A stretch of 64,000 nt of DNA, taken from assembly GCA_965268275.1 (NCBI GenBank), contig OZ254168.1:434001-498000 (forward strand), read 5' to 3'. The notes beneath the pieces were generated by a model. It had not been told where the DNA came from. It saw nothing but the letters and a program-made list of their open reading frames with translations, and made no database searches. This DNA comes from AAA044-D11 sp965268275. Lineage in GTDB: Bacteria > Actinomycetota > Actinomycetes > Nanopelagicales > Nanopelagicaceae. Below, in pieces: positions 9,156-17,635 of the stretch; within the stretch, counting starts at the first letter, position 1; each line of letters opens with the position of its first letter. A program made the position numbers and the translations under genes.

Positions 9156-10565
9156 ATGGCGCAGATGAGCGCCCATAATCTAGATAGCAACCTTGCCGTA
9201 AAGGCGCCTCGCACCGTTGCGCTTGTAACACTTGGGTGCGCACGCAATGAAGTTGATTCTGAAGAGCTTGCCGGAAGATTGTCCGCAGATGGCTGGACTT
9301 TAGTTTCTGATCCGGCGCTTGCTGAAGTAGCGCTAGTTAATACATGTGGTTTTATCGAAAGTGCCAAAAAAGATTCAGTTGACGCCCTATTAGAGGCGCA
9401 CTCGCTAAAGACAAATGGCATCACAAAAGCCGTTGTTGCAGTTGGTTGCATGGCCGAGCGATATGGAAACGAACTTTCAGAAGCGCTTCCAGAAGCAGAT
9501 GCAATTTTAGGTTTTGATGATTATGAAGATATCTCGATGAGATTGCAGACGATTATTGGCGGTGGCTCGATAGCCGCGCATAAGCCAAAAGATCGCAGAG
9601 CGCTTTTGCCAATCGCACCAGCTGATCGCCAAAAAACAAATAAGCCAGACCAACCACTCTCTCGTAAGCGATTAGATTCGGCCCCAATTGCGCCGCTAAA
9701 GATTGCTTCTGGTTGCGATCGCAGATGTTCATTCTGCGCGATTCCGATGTTCCGTGGGTCATTTGTTTCTAGACGACCAACCGAGATTATTGAAGAAGCA
9801 CATTGGTTGGCCACGCAAGGAGTCTCTGAACTCTTTCTGGTTAGCGAGAACACAACCTCTTACGGAAAAGATTTTAAGGATATGAAAGTCCTAGAAAATA
9901 TGCTTCCAGAGATTGCAAGCATTCCGGGTATCGAGCGAATTCGTCTCTCATATTTGCAGCCAGCAGAAATGCGACCATCGCTTATTCAAGCGATGATTTC
10001 TGTTCCTAAAGTTGTTCCTTACTTTGATCTCTCTTTTCAACATGCCAGCCCAACGGTTCTGCGTCGGATGCGCCGCTTCGGGGATACTGAATCTTTCCTT
10101 CATTTGATTACTCAAATTCGCGCACTCTCGCCGCAAGCCGGAATTCGTTCCAATGTAATCGTTGGATTCCCCGGTGAGACCCAGGAAGAATTTGACGAGC
10201 TAGTCGACTTTTTATCAAGAGCCAGACTAGATGCAATCGGAGTATTTGGATACTCAGATGAAGATAAAACTGAGGCACTTACCCTTGAAAATAAAGTGGA
10301 CCAAGATGTAATTAACTCGCGAGTAGAGCTACTTTCAAAGCTGGTTGATGAATTTTTGATGCAACGCGCCGAAGAGCGAATCGGAGAGCATGTTCGAGTT
10401 CTAATCGAAGATGAAGATACTCAAGAGGGCAGAGCCGAACATCAGGGCCCAGAAGTAGATGGTTCCACCTTCGTCACAGGTCGCGCAAAATACAAAGTCG
10501 GCGAATATGTTGATGCAGTCGTTACCGAAGTTTCCGGCGTAGATTTAATTGCGGTGCCACTATGA
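9156..10565 (+). CDS. rimO: Ribosomal protein S12 methylthiotransferase RimO
   Basis: RimO is a radical-SAM enzyme that methylthiolates an aspartate of ribosomal protein S12. The N-terminal UPF0004 domain begins TLGCARNEVDSEELAG. The radical-SAM cluster motif is CDRRCSFC (about residues 189-196), and a TRAM domain closes the 469-residue protein. The ATG at 9156 is taken; an in-frame ATG at 9165 is also possible. The stop overlaps pgsA by four bases. The related MiaB lies at 14.5 kb; the CARNEVDSE sequence here favours RimO. Confidence 0.94.
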   Translation: MAQMSAHNLDSNLAVKAPRTVALVTLGCARNEVDSEELAGRLSADGWTLVSDPALAEVALVNTCGFIESAKKDSVDALLEAHSLKTNGITKAVVAVGCMAERYGNELSEALPEADAILGFDDYEDISMRLQTIIGGGSIAAHKPKDRRALLPIAPADRQKTNKPDQPLSRKRLDSAPIAPLKIASGCDRRCSFCAIPMFRGSFVSRRPTEIIEEAHWLATQGVSELFLVSENTTSYGKDFKDMKVLENMLPEIASIPGIERIRLSYLQPAEMRPSLIQAMISVPKVVPYFDLSFQHASPTVLRRMRRFGDTESFLHLITQIRALSPQAGIRSNVIVGFPGETQEEFDELVDFLSRARLDAIGVFGYSDEDKTEALTLENKVDQDVINSRVELLSKLVDEFLMQRAEERIGEHVRVLIEDEDTQEGRAEHQGPEVDGSTFVTGRAKYKVGEYVDAVVTEVSGVDLIAVPL

Positions 10566-11095
10566 AATTTCTAAATCTGCCAAACACCTTAACCATCTCT
10601 CGCTTACTTGCAGTTCCATTCTGTTGCTATGCGCTTTTCAAAAATGGCGGCGATGATTGGGTCTGGCAGATAATTGCTTGGACTGGATTTTTCCTAGTAG
10701 GCCTAACCGATTTTCTAGATGGTCGGATTGCTCGTTCGCGCAAACAGATTACAAGTTTTGGAACCTTCCTTGATCCAGTGGCAGATAAAGTCGCAATAGG
10801 CGCCGCCATGGTTGGTCTATCAATGCAGGGAAAGTTGTGGTGGTGGGTCACGATTTTAATTCTGGTCCGCGAAGTATCTGTGACGGTTCTGCGGTTAACA
10901 GTTATCAAAGAAGGCGTGATTCCGGCAAGTAAAGGCGGAAAACTTAAGGCAGCTTTCCAGGGCTTTGGAGTCGGCTTCTACATTCTGCCGCTACCAACTT
11001 GGCTACATATTCCCAGAGATGCCTTCATGGCGGTTGCGATCTATTTAACAATTAAGACCGGATATGACTACTTTAAGAATGTAATCAAGAAGTAA
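10562..11095 (+). CDS. pgsA: CDP-diacylglycerol-glycerol-3-phosphate 3-phosphatidyltransferase
   Basis: PgsA makes phosphatidylglycerophosphate, the committed step to phosphatidylglycerol, in the membrane. The CDP-alcohol phosphatidyltransferase motif D-G-x2-A-R-x8-G-x3-D-x3-D is present as DFLDGRIARS through FLDPVADK (about residues 50-77). The 177-residue protein has four to five membrane helices. It overlaps rimO by 4 nt and precedes cinA, a standard actinobacterial order. Confidence 0.93.
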   Translation: MKFLNLPNTLTISRLLAVPFCCYALFKNGGDDWVWQIIAWTGFFLVGLTDFLDGRIARSRKQITSFGTFLDPVADKVAIGAAMVGLSMQGKLWWWVTILILVREVSVTVLRLTVIKEGVIPASKGGKLKAAFQGFGVGFYILPLPTWLHIPRDAFMAVAIYLTIKTGYDYFKNVIKK

Positions 11096-11103
11096 GGCAA
11101 GCA

Positions 11104-11580
11104 ATGAAAAACACCGAACTAGCAAATACTGTTGTCAAGCAATTAATAAAATCCGGTAAAACTGTGGCAGTAGCCGAGTCCTTAACTGGGGGCGGATTAG
11201 GCGCTGCAATTACCGAAGTTGCGGGGTCATCAGAAGTTTTTCTTGGTGGAATCACAACTTATAGCGACACCAGCAAGACAAAGTTATTGGATGTTCCAAA
11301 AAGATTGATAACAAAACACACGGCTGTTTCCGAAGAAGTCGCAAAAGAAATGGCGAGCAACGCCCGTAACTTATTTAAGACGGATTACGCAATTTCAGCT
11401 ACTGGTGTCGCGGGTCCAGGCAAGGCTTACGGTAAAAGCGCCGGCACTGTTTGGTTGGCGATTGCTAGTAAAAAAGAGGTAATTGCTATCGAACTTTCGA
11501 TTTCCGGCGATCGCGCCACGGTAAGAAATGCCACAATTGAGAGCGCATTAGCCACTTTTTCGCGTATCCTTAGCCTATGA
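11104..11580 (+). CDS. cinA: CinA C-terminal domain protein (nicotinamide-nucleotide amidase)
   Basis: The 158-residue protein is the stand-alone PncC/CinA C-terminal domain, which deamidates nicotinamide mononucleotide. It shows the motifs AVAESLTGGGLGAAIT (residues 22-37) and SATGVAGPGKAYGKSAGTVW. The N-terminal MoaB-like domain found in longer CinA proteins is absent, as is usual in actinobacteria. The stop overlaps the next gene by four bases (ATGA). Confidence 0.92.
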   Translation: MKNTELANTVVKQLIKSGKTVAVAESLTGGGLGAAITEVAGSSEVFLGGITTYSDTSKTKLLDVPKRLITKHTAVSEEVAKEMASNARNLFKTDYAISATGVAGPGKAYGKSAGTVWLAIASKKEVIAIELSISGDRATVRNATIESALATFSRILSL

Positions 11581-11864
11581 GTTCGGTTAAAGAAGTGACC
11601 TTGTTGCGCACCCATATCGGTAGCGCGCTTCGTCAAGCCCGCATTTCTCAAGGTCGCACACTTCGCGATGTTGCTAAAGGCGCTCGCGTTTCTCTTGGTT
11701 ACTTATCTGAAGTAGAACGTGGTCAGAAAGAAGCTTCATCTGAACTTTTAAATTCAATCTGCCAAGCTCTAGATCTCTCACTCCTTACAGTTATGTCTGA
11801 TGTAACAATTGCACTTCGCGCAACAGAGGCTCCATCACTCAGCGTTGTAGAAGCCGCCGCTTAG
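11577..11864 (+). CDS. Xre-family helix-turn-helix regulator, ClgR-like
   Basis: This is a 95-residue DNA-binding protein with a Cro/C1 helix-turn-helix at about residues 10-70; the recognition region is VSLGYLSEVERGQKEASSE. Sequence and position after cinA match ClgR, the actinobacterial activator of clp protease and stress genes. The C-terminal Leu/Ala-rich tail resembles the degradation signal reported for ClgR proteins (VVEAAA), but this is inference. It overlaps cinA by 4 nt. Confidence 0.82.
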   Translation: MSSVKEVTLLRTHIGSALRQARISQGRTLRDVAKGARVSLGYLSEVERGQKEASSELLNSICQALDLSLLTVMSDVTIALRATEAPSLSVVEAAA

Positions 11865-11868
11865 CTTT

Positions 11869-12423
11869 TTGCTAGCGACGATATTTCCGGATAGCGCCAA
11901 TAATCCAATGACTTTAGCCCCAGCCCAACGCTCGCGAACCGCAATCTTGTCGGGCGCAAAAATCGTTATCACCGAAGTTGGTTCTTACGAATCCAATATG
12001 GTCGATATTGCTGCTCGCGCCCAGGTTTCAAGAGCAACGGTCTATAACCACTTTGCAGATAAAGAAGAGATGATGTTTAGCCTTCTCGAATCTGATATCA
12101 TTCGACTTGCTGAATTAGCCAAGAGTGCGCCATCGCCTAAAGATGCGCTACTAATTCTCTCGCGAGAGATTTCAGGGGATCCGGCCCTACGTAAAATGAC
12201 GGTGACAGATCCGACAGATATTGCAGCCTTCGTAACCGTCGGCACGCATCCACTTTGGGCGTTAGTCCAGGAGTCATTGACCAAGATCTTTGGTCTCGAT
12301 AATTCCAGTCTGGTATTGCATTGGCTATTAGGTCAGATCGCTTCACCGTTGACGCCAGCAGAATCAGAGCATCAAGCCACCCAGATCAGCCTCGCACTCT
12401 CACTAAACAATTCAAAAAATTAA
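11869..12423 (+). CDS. TetR-family transcriptional regulator
   Basis: The protein has an N-terminal TetR helix-turn-helix with the typical VDIAARAQVSRATVYNHFADKEEM segment (split here: VDIAARAQVSRATVYNHF, then ADKEEM) near residues 43-66. A divergent ligand-binding domain follows. The TTG at 11869 gives 184 residues; an in-frame ATG at 11908 (MTLAPAQRSR) gives 171 and may be the true start. It lies 4 nt after the ClgR-like gene. The ligand and targets are not identifiable from sequence. Confidence 0.82.
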   Translation: MLATIFPDSANNPMTLAPAQRSRTAILSGAKIVITEVGSYESNMVDIAARAQVSRATVYNHFADKEEMMFSLLESDIIRLAELAKSAPSPKDALLILSREISGDPALRKMTVTDPTDIAAFVTVGTHPLWALVQESLTKIFGLDNSSLVLHWLLGQIASPLTPAESEHQATQISLALSLNNSKN

Positions 12424-12441
12424 GAAAAGCAGGCAGCCCAG

Positions 12442-12633
12442 ATGCGAATCACTGAATTACGCGCTCGCATTGCCGATTATTTTCCAGATCCAACAACATA
12501 TTCCAGAGATACCATTCATGCCGAATTGGGTGGCGTAACAGTTGAGCAAGCTTTAGTGATGGGCCAAGAGCCCGGAGATATCTGGAAGGGCATCGTTGCT
12601 CATAATCCAGAGATGCCCGCCAAATTTAGATAG
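12442..12633 (+). CDS. DUF3046 family protein upstream of recA
   Basis: A 63-residue protein beginning MRITELRARIADYF with a conserved core around LGGVTVEQALVMGQEPGDIW. This matches DUF3046, a small actinobacterial family that regularly sits directly before recA. Its function is unknown. No motif for catalysis or metal binding is visible. Confidence 0.85.
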   Translation: MRITELRARIADYFPDPTTYSRDTIHAELGGVTVEQALVMGQEPGDIWKGIVAHNPEMPAKFR

Positions 12634-12673
12634 CCTCAATTAAATCAGCCATGAGTCGGCGTGTTGTTGCCAT

Positions 12674-12689
12674 TCGAACAGGTGTTCGG
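12674..12689. promoter_or_regulatory. LexA/SOS box of recA
   Basis: TCGAACAGGTGTTCGG matches the actinobacterial and Gram-positive SOS operator (TCGAAC-N4-GTTCGA) with one change in the last base. It lies 157 bp before recA, after DUF3046, so recA-recX should be damage-inducible through LexA. Confidence 0.82.
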
Positions 12690-12845
12690 CTACCCTTAAC
12701 CTATTCGCGCTTGCGGCTTAACAGCCAAAGGCTCGGATATACCCAGCCTGAGCGGTTCCACACTTCCGTAGATGCCTAGCCTCTGCCGTCGGTGGCCTTC
12801 CGTACCTTCAGGACCGATAACGATGATCGATGAAAGGTCAAAAAA
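12690..12845 (+). other. recA leader region
   Basis: This 156-nt GC-richer stretch between the SOS box and recA has short inverted repeats, for example AGGCT/AGCCT near 12740-12762 and TCGGT/ACCGA near 12789-12817. A weak ribosome site (GAAAGGT) precedes the ATG. It probably holds the promoter and a folded 5' leader. No known RNA family was recognised. Confidence 0.35.
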
Positions 12846-13937
12846 ATGGCTAAAGAACAGCCGGATAAACAATCTGAAAAGATAGATAAAAACACTTCAG
12901 ATCGCACCAAAGCCTTAGACAGTGCACTTGCCCAAATCGAGCGTCAATTCGGTAAGGGTTCAGTAATGAAGATGGGCGATCGCGGCCCACAAGTAATGGA
13001 AGTTATTTCAACTGGTTCAGTCGCGCTAGATATCGCGCTTGGAATTGGTGGTCTACCTCGTGGTCGTATCGTAGAAATCTACGGACCAGAATCTTCAGGT
13101 AAGACAACTGTTGCACTACATGCAATTGCTAATGCGCAACGAGCTGGCGGTATCGCAGCCTTCATCGATGCCGAGCATGCACTTGATCCAGAGTATGCCC
13201 GCAAGTTGGGTGTAGATATTGATGCGCTTTTGGTTTCACAACCAGACACCGGTGAACAAGCACTTGAGATCATGGATATGTTGGTTCGCTCTGGCGCAAT
13301 CGATGTAATCGTTGTTGACTCAGTTGCCGCTCTAACACCTCGCGCAGAAATTGAAGGCGAGATGGGCGATTCACATATGGGCTTGCAGGCACGTTTGATG
13401 TCTCAAGCACTCCGTAAAATTACCGGCGCACTTCACCAATCAAATACCACCGCAATTTTCATTAACCAATTGCGTGACAAGATCGGTGTCTTCTTCGGAA
13501 CTCCTGAGACAACTACAGGTGGAAAAGCACTTAAGTTCTACGCTTCAATCCGTCTAGATATTCGTCGTATCGAAACTCTCAAAGATGGCAATGATGCAGT
13601 CGGAAACCGAACTCGCGTCAAAGTTGTTAAGAACAAGATGGCCCCACCATTTAAGCAAGCAGAATTCGACATTATTTATGGCGTCGGAATCTCACGCGAA
13701 GGCTCTCTCATCGACCTCGGTGTTGAAGTCGGCGTAGTAAAGAAGGCTGGCGCTTGGTATACCTACGAAGCAGATCAGCTTGGTCAAGGAAAAGAGAATG
13801 CTCGTGCCTTCTTGATCGACAACCCTGATCTTGCAAATGACATCGAGAAGAAGATTCGCGAACATTATGTTCCAGTCGTTGTCGATGCTGAACTAGTAGC
13901 TGCAATTGATGAAGCAACCGCTGAGGTTGATTTCTAA
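12846..13937 (+). CDS. recA: Recombinase RecA
   Basis: RecA forms the ATP-dependent strand-exchange filament and triggers LexA self-cleavage. The 363-residue protein carries Walker A GPESSGKTT near residues 79-87, the VVDSVAAL Walker B region, and the L2 loop sequence INQLRDKIGVFFG. No intein is present. The N-terminus has a short Lys/Glu/Asp-rich extension. It is preceded by an SOS box at 12674-12689 and followed by recX. Confidence 0.98.
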   Translation: MAKEQPDKQSEKIDKNTSDRTKALDSALAQIERQFGKGSVMKMGDRGPQVMEVISTGSVALDIALGIGGLPRGRIVEIYGPESSGKTTVALHAIANAQRAGGIAAFIDAEHALDPEYARKLGVDIDALLVSQPDTGEQALEIMDMLVRSGAIDVIVVDSVAALTPRAEIEGEMGDSHMGLQARLMSQALRKITGALHQSNTTAIFINQLRDKIGVFFGTPETTTGGKALKFYASIRLDIRRIETLKDGNDAVGNRTRVKVVKNKMAPPFKQAEFDIIYGVGISREGSLIDLGVEVGVVKKAGAWYTYEADQLGQGKENARAFLIDNPDLANDIEKKIREHYVPVVVDAELVAAIDEATAEVDF

Positions 13938-13956
13938 GCCAATTTAGAAATCAAAA

Positions 13957-14451
13957 ATGATCAACAATAAAGAGATTGAGGCAGATCCCTACTCTTTCGC
14001 ACTTACGACTGCGCATTATGCGTTGGCACCGAGAGCAAAGAGTAGGGCCGAGCTTCATGCCCATCTCAAAAAGCGTGGAGTAGAAGATGAAATTGCGGCC
14101 GCAGTTCTAGATGAACTAGAACTTCAAGGCTTGCTAAATGATTTGGAATTCGCTCAAATTTGGAGCGAATCAAGACAGCGCCAGAAGAAATTATCAAAGC
14201 GCTCAATCGGCCAAGAGTTAAAATTTAAAGGGGTCTCACAGGACATTATTGACGAGACTTTAGAGAACATTGATGATGAAGATGAATACAAAATGGCTAT
14301 GACTTTGGCAGAGCACAAGTTTCGCTCATGTTCACATCTCGATCACGATGTTATTTATCGAAGGGTTCATGGCCTGCTCTCGCGCAAAGGATTCAGCCAT
14401 TCGATATCAGGTCGAATCATGCGTGAATTATTGGGAAGCAACGATAGATAA
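13957..14451 (+). CDS. recX: Regulatory protein RecX
   Basis: RecX binds and limits RecA filaments. The 164-residue helical protein has three tandem three-helix repeats, with the family-typical RSRAELHAHLKKRG-like start (here KSRAELHAHLKKRGVEDE) and LNDLEFAQIWSESR. It follows recA by 19 nt in the usual actinobacterial order and should share its SOS control. Confidence 0.93.
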   Translation: MINNKEIEADPYSFALTTAHYALAPRAKSRAELHAHLKKRGVEDEIAAAVLDELELQGLLNDLEFAQIWSESRQRQKKLSKRSIGQELKFKGVSQDIIDETLENIDDEDEYKMAMTLAEHKFRSCSHLDHDVIYRRVHGLLSRKGFSHSISGRIMRELLGSNDR

Positions 14452-14465
14452 GTAAGATTGCTCGC

Positions 14466-15929
14466 ATGAGCAGCCAAATACAAGCCAGATCTTTTGTGGT
14501 TGAAACCTATGGCTGCCAGATGAATGCACATGACACCGAACGTATTTCGGGATTATTGCTTGATGCTGGATATGTGCAGGCACTTGAAGGAAGCGATCCT
14601 GATTTAGTTGTTTTCAATACCTGCGCAGTTCGCGAAAATGCAGATAACAAGCTTTACGGAAATCTCTCATTCTTAGCGCCGCGCAAGAAGAGTGACCCTA
14701 ATTTTCAAATCGCTGTCGGCGGATGTATGGCTCAGAAAGATCAAGATTCAATTATTAAACGGGCGCCATATGTTGATGTGGTATTTGGAACCCACAATAT
14801 TGGCTCGCTTCCAACTCTTTTAGAGCGAGCCCGTATCGAAGAAGAATCTCAAGTTGAAATTAAAGAGTCGTTAGAACATTTTCCTTCAACGCTGCCTGCG
14901 CGACGTCATTCGGCATTTAGTGCGTGGGTCTCGGTTTCAGTCGGCTGCAACAACACTTGCACGTTCTGCATAGTTCCATCACTACGCGGAATTGAAAAAG
15001 ATCGTTGCGAAGCCGATATCTTGAATGAAATCAAGGCTGTGGTTGACCAAGGAGTTATTGAAGTTACCTTGCTCGGACAGAATGTAAATGCATATGGTGT
15101 TGAATTCGGCGACCGGGGAGCCTTTGCAAAATTGCTCCGTAAATGTGGCGAGATTTCGGGGTTAGAGCGCGTTCGCTTTATGTCACCACATCCCCGTGAT
15201 TTCACGGATGATGTAATTGCTGCGATGGCCGAAACGCCAAACGTTATGCCGCATCTACATATGCCTCTGCAATCTGGATCTGATCGAATCTTGCAGGCAA
15301 TGCGCCGTTCGTATCGCAGTGACCGCTACTTAGGAATTATCGAAAAAGTTCGCAACGCAATTCCAAACTCCACAATCACAACCGACATCATCGTAGGTTT
15401 CCCAGGCGAAAGCGATGCAGATTTTCAGGCAACGATGGATCTAGTCAAGCAAGCTAAGTTCCTTGCTGCCTACACTTTCCAATATTCAAAGCGACCAGGC
15501 ACTCCAGCTGCAACCATGCCGGACCAAGTAAGTGATGCAGTGATGAAAGAGCGCTATGACGCACTACATATTTTGCAGCAAGAGATGTCGCAAATCGTGA
15601 ACCAAGAAGTCGTTGGCACCGAACAAGAAATTTTGGTCGCAGATTATGAAGGTCGTCGTGATGATGGCAAGGCCCGAATGACTGGGCGAACTAAAGATTT
15701 TAGACTTGCTCACTTTGCAGTTGAAGAAGGTAATTCACCAAGACCGGGTGATGCAGTAATTAGCAAGATCACTAAAGCTTCACCTAACTTTATTTTGGCC
15801 GAAGAAGCGCCAATTTCGATTCGCAATACTCGCGGCGGCGATGCCACTGAAGCCCGAAGTAAAGAGAGTGGCACAACTGCGATCATGGTTGGAATGCCAA
15901 CACTTTCACAGCTTAAGGCCCGCTCTTAA
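14466..15929 (+). CDS. miaB: tRNA-2-methylthio-N6-dimethylallyladenosine synthase MiaB
   Basis: MiaB is a radical-SAM enzyme adding the methylthio group to i6A37 of tRNAs. The start VETYGCQMNAHDTERI is the UPF0004 signature, and CNNTCTFC near residues 162-169 holds the radical-SAM cluster. A TRAM domain follows, and a Ser/Thr-rich tail beyond about residue 450 looks unstructured. It is directly followed by miaA, which makes its substrate. Confidence 0.96.
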   Translation: MSSQIQARSFVVETYGCQMNAHDTERISGLLLDAGYVQALEGSDPDLVVFNTCAVRENADNKLYGNLSFLAPRKKSDPNFQIAVGGCMAQKDQDSIIKRAPYVDVVFGTHNIGSLPTLLERARIEEESQVEIKESLEHFPSTLPARRHSAFSAWVSVSVGCNNTCTFCIVPSLRGIEKDRCEADILNEIKAVVDQGVIEVTLLGQNVNAYGVEFGDRGAFAKLLRKCGEISGLERVRFMSPHPRDFTDDVIAAMAETPNVMPHLHMPLQSGSDRILQAMRRSYRSDRYLGIIEKVRNAIPNSTITTDIIVGFPGESDADFQATMDLVKQAKFLAAYTFQYSKRPGTPAATMPDQVSDAVMKERYDALHILQQEMSQIVNQEVVGTEQEILVADYEGRRDDGKARMTGRTKDFRLAHFAVEEGNSPRPGDAVISKITKASPNFILAEEAPISIRNTRGGDATEARSKESGTTAIMVGMPTLSQLKARS

Positions 15930-15932
15930 TTT

Positions 15933-16847
15933 ATGAGCAAGCTAGTAATTATCTCTGGGGCAACGGCTACCGGAAAAAGTGATTTAGCAGTTGCGGTCGC
16001 CAATGAGATACAGGCAGAAATAATTAGCGCAGATTCGATGCAACTTTACAAAGGTATGGATATTGGGACTGCGAAGTTAACAATTGAAGAGCGAAGTGGA
16101 ATCCCACATCATCTTCTAGATGTCGTAAGCGTTAAAGAAGATGTAAGTGTCTCTTGGTATCAAGAAGTTGCTAGGGCCAAGATTGATGAACTGCGAAACC
16201 AAGGCAAGAACGTTGTAGTAGTTGGCGGAACCGGACTTTATATAAAAGCCATCCTTGATGATTTGAATTTTCCAGAGACCGACCCAGATGTTCGCGAAAA
16301 GCTGAATGCAGAGGCGGAAAAAATCGGTGGCGATGCGATGCATGAAAGACTTTCAAAGTTGGATCCCGCTGCTGGACTTGCGATTCCAAAAGAGAATGTG
16401 CGCCGCGTGGTCAGGGCGCTAGAAGTTATTGAAATTACCGGAAAACCATTTACCGCTGTGTTGCCACGAGTTGATTCGTCGAAGTATCCAGATGCCATGC
16501 AATTTGGACTGGCCATGAATCGTGAAACTCTTGATGCAAGAATTGATGATCGAGTTTCAAGGATGTGGGATCTAGGTTTTGTTGATGAGGTTGAATCCTT
16601 AATTGATAATGGAATTCTCGAAGGCCGGACTGCGCAAGCTGCAATCGGTTATGCCCAAATCATCAGAATGAAACACGGCGAATTTGATGACGCTTTTGCT
16701 AGAGAAGATACCGCCCGAGCAACCCGTCAATATGCCAGACGTCAGGAAACCTGGTTCAGTAAAGATCTTCGAATTACCTGGCTTAGCGCGACATCAAATC
16801 TTTCAGAGCGCACGGATTCAGTCCTACAGGCTATTCTCAAATCATGA
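15933..16847 (+). CDS. miaA: tRNA dimethylallyltransferase MiaA
   Basis: MiaA transfers a dimethylallyl group to A37 of tRNAs that read codons beginning with U. The P-loop GATATGKSD is at residues 9-17, with the DSMQLYKGMDIGTAK motif following. The 304-residue length is normal. It starts 3 nt after miaB and overlaps dapF by 4 nt, so miaB-miaA-dapF-hflX and the next gene are probably one transcript. Confidence 0.96.
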   Translation: MSKLVIISGATATGKSDLAVAVANEIQAEIISADSMQLYKGMDIGTAKLTIEERSGIPHHLLDVVSVKEDVSVSWYQEVARAKIDELRNQGKNVVVVGGTGLYIKAILDDLNFPETDPDVREKLNAEAEKIGGDAMHERLSKLDPAAGLAIPKENVRRVVRALEVIEITGKPFTAVLPRVDSSKYPDAMQFGLAMNRETLDARIDDRVSRMWDLGFVDEVESLIDNGILEGRTAQAAIGYAQIIRMKHGEFDDAFAREDTARATRQYARRQETWFSKDLRITWLSATSNLSERTDSVLQAILKS

Positions 16848-17635
16848 TTGGAACCTACGGACACGGAACCGAGAATGACTTCGTTCTGATCTTTGACCCA
16901 GAGAACAAAGTCGAAATCTCGGCCGAACAAGTTCAGGCAATCTGTAATCGAAAAACTGGAATCGGCTGTGATGGTTTTATTCGGATCGGAAAAGATAGCG
17001 GCAAATGGTTTATGGATTACCGCAATAGTGATGGTTCGATTGCCGAAATGTGTGGCAACGGTATTCGCGTCATGGCTAAGTATTTAATTGAAAAGGGCCA
17101 TCAAGCATCTGGGATTTTCCCAATCAATACTCGCGATGGCATTAAGTATTTATCAGTCCCAGAGACTGGAGACATAACTGTAAACATGGGACAGATTCGT
17201 GAAGTCTTTGGTGAAATTTCCGCAACTGCAAATGGCCACACTTGGACTGGTTACAACATCGATATGGGAAATCCGCACGCGGTTGTGTTTGTAGATGACA
17301 TCAATGAAGTCGGAGACCTACTAACCGCGCCAATAGTTGAGCCAACTGATGAATATCCAGATGGTGTAAATGTTGAATTTGTGCAGTTCTTGCCTGATGG
17401 TGAGTTAAAAATGCGGGTTCACGAACGTGGAGTTGGTGAGACAAAATCTTGTGGAACCGGAACCTGCGCTGTCGCACTTGCAGCCTCACTTAAAAAAGGA
17501 AAAAGACTTCCTGCTAATTGGATTATCAATCCGCCAGGCGGTCGTTTAAGTGTCGAGATTGATTCACACAGCAATGCGATTCTTACCGGTCCTGCAGTTT
17601 TAATTAAAGATCATGATTTGAGTAAATATCTGTGA
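16844..17635 (+). CDS. dapF: Diaminopimelate epimerase
   Basis: DapF converts LL- to meso-diaminopimelate for peptidoglycan and lysine. Both catalytic cysteines are present, in MCGNGIRV (about residue 73) and SCGTGTCAVA (about residue 204). Length 263 is standard. It overlaps miaA by four bases, and its TGA overlaps the GTG start of hflX. Confidence 0.96.
   Translation: MIGTYGHGTENDFVLIFDPENKVEISAEQVQAICNRKTGIGCDGFIRIGKDSGKWFMDYRNSDGSIAEMCGNGIRVMAKYLIEKGHQASGIFPINTRDGIKYLSVPETGDITVNMGQIREVFGEISATANGHTWTGYNIDMGNPHAVVFVDDINEVGDLLTAPIVEPTDEYPDGVNVEFVQFLPDGELKMRVHERGVGETKSCGTGTCAVALAASLKKGKRLPANWIINPPGGRLSVEIDSHSNAILTGPAVLIKDHDLSKYL

Noticed and set aside
9521..9853. Minus-strand frame of about 110 codons inside rimO
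   Set aside because: It is fully antisense to the conserved radical-SAM region, with no independent support.
8296..12812. ACCTTCAGG shared by the RodZ-like leader (8296-8304) and the recA leader (12804-12812)
   Set aside because: A nine-base match between two gaps is expected by chance, and no common structure surrounds it.
12690..12845. tmRNA or other known RNA in the recA leader
   Set aside because: The tmRNA ends, tag frame and tRNA-like domain are all absent.
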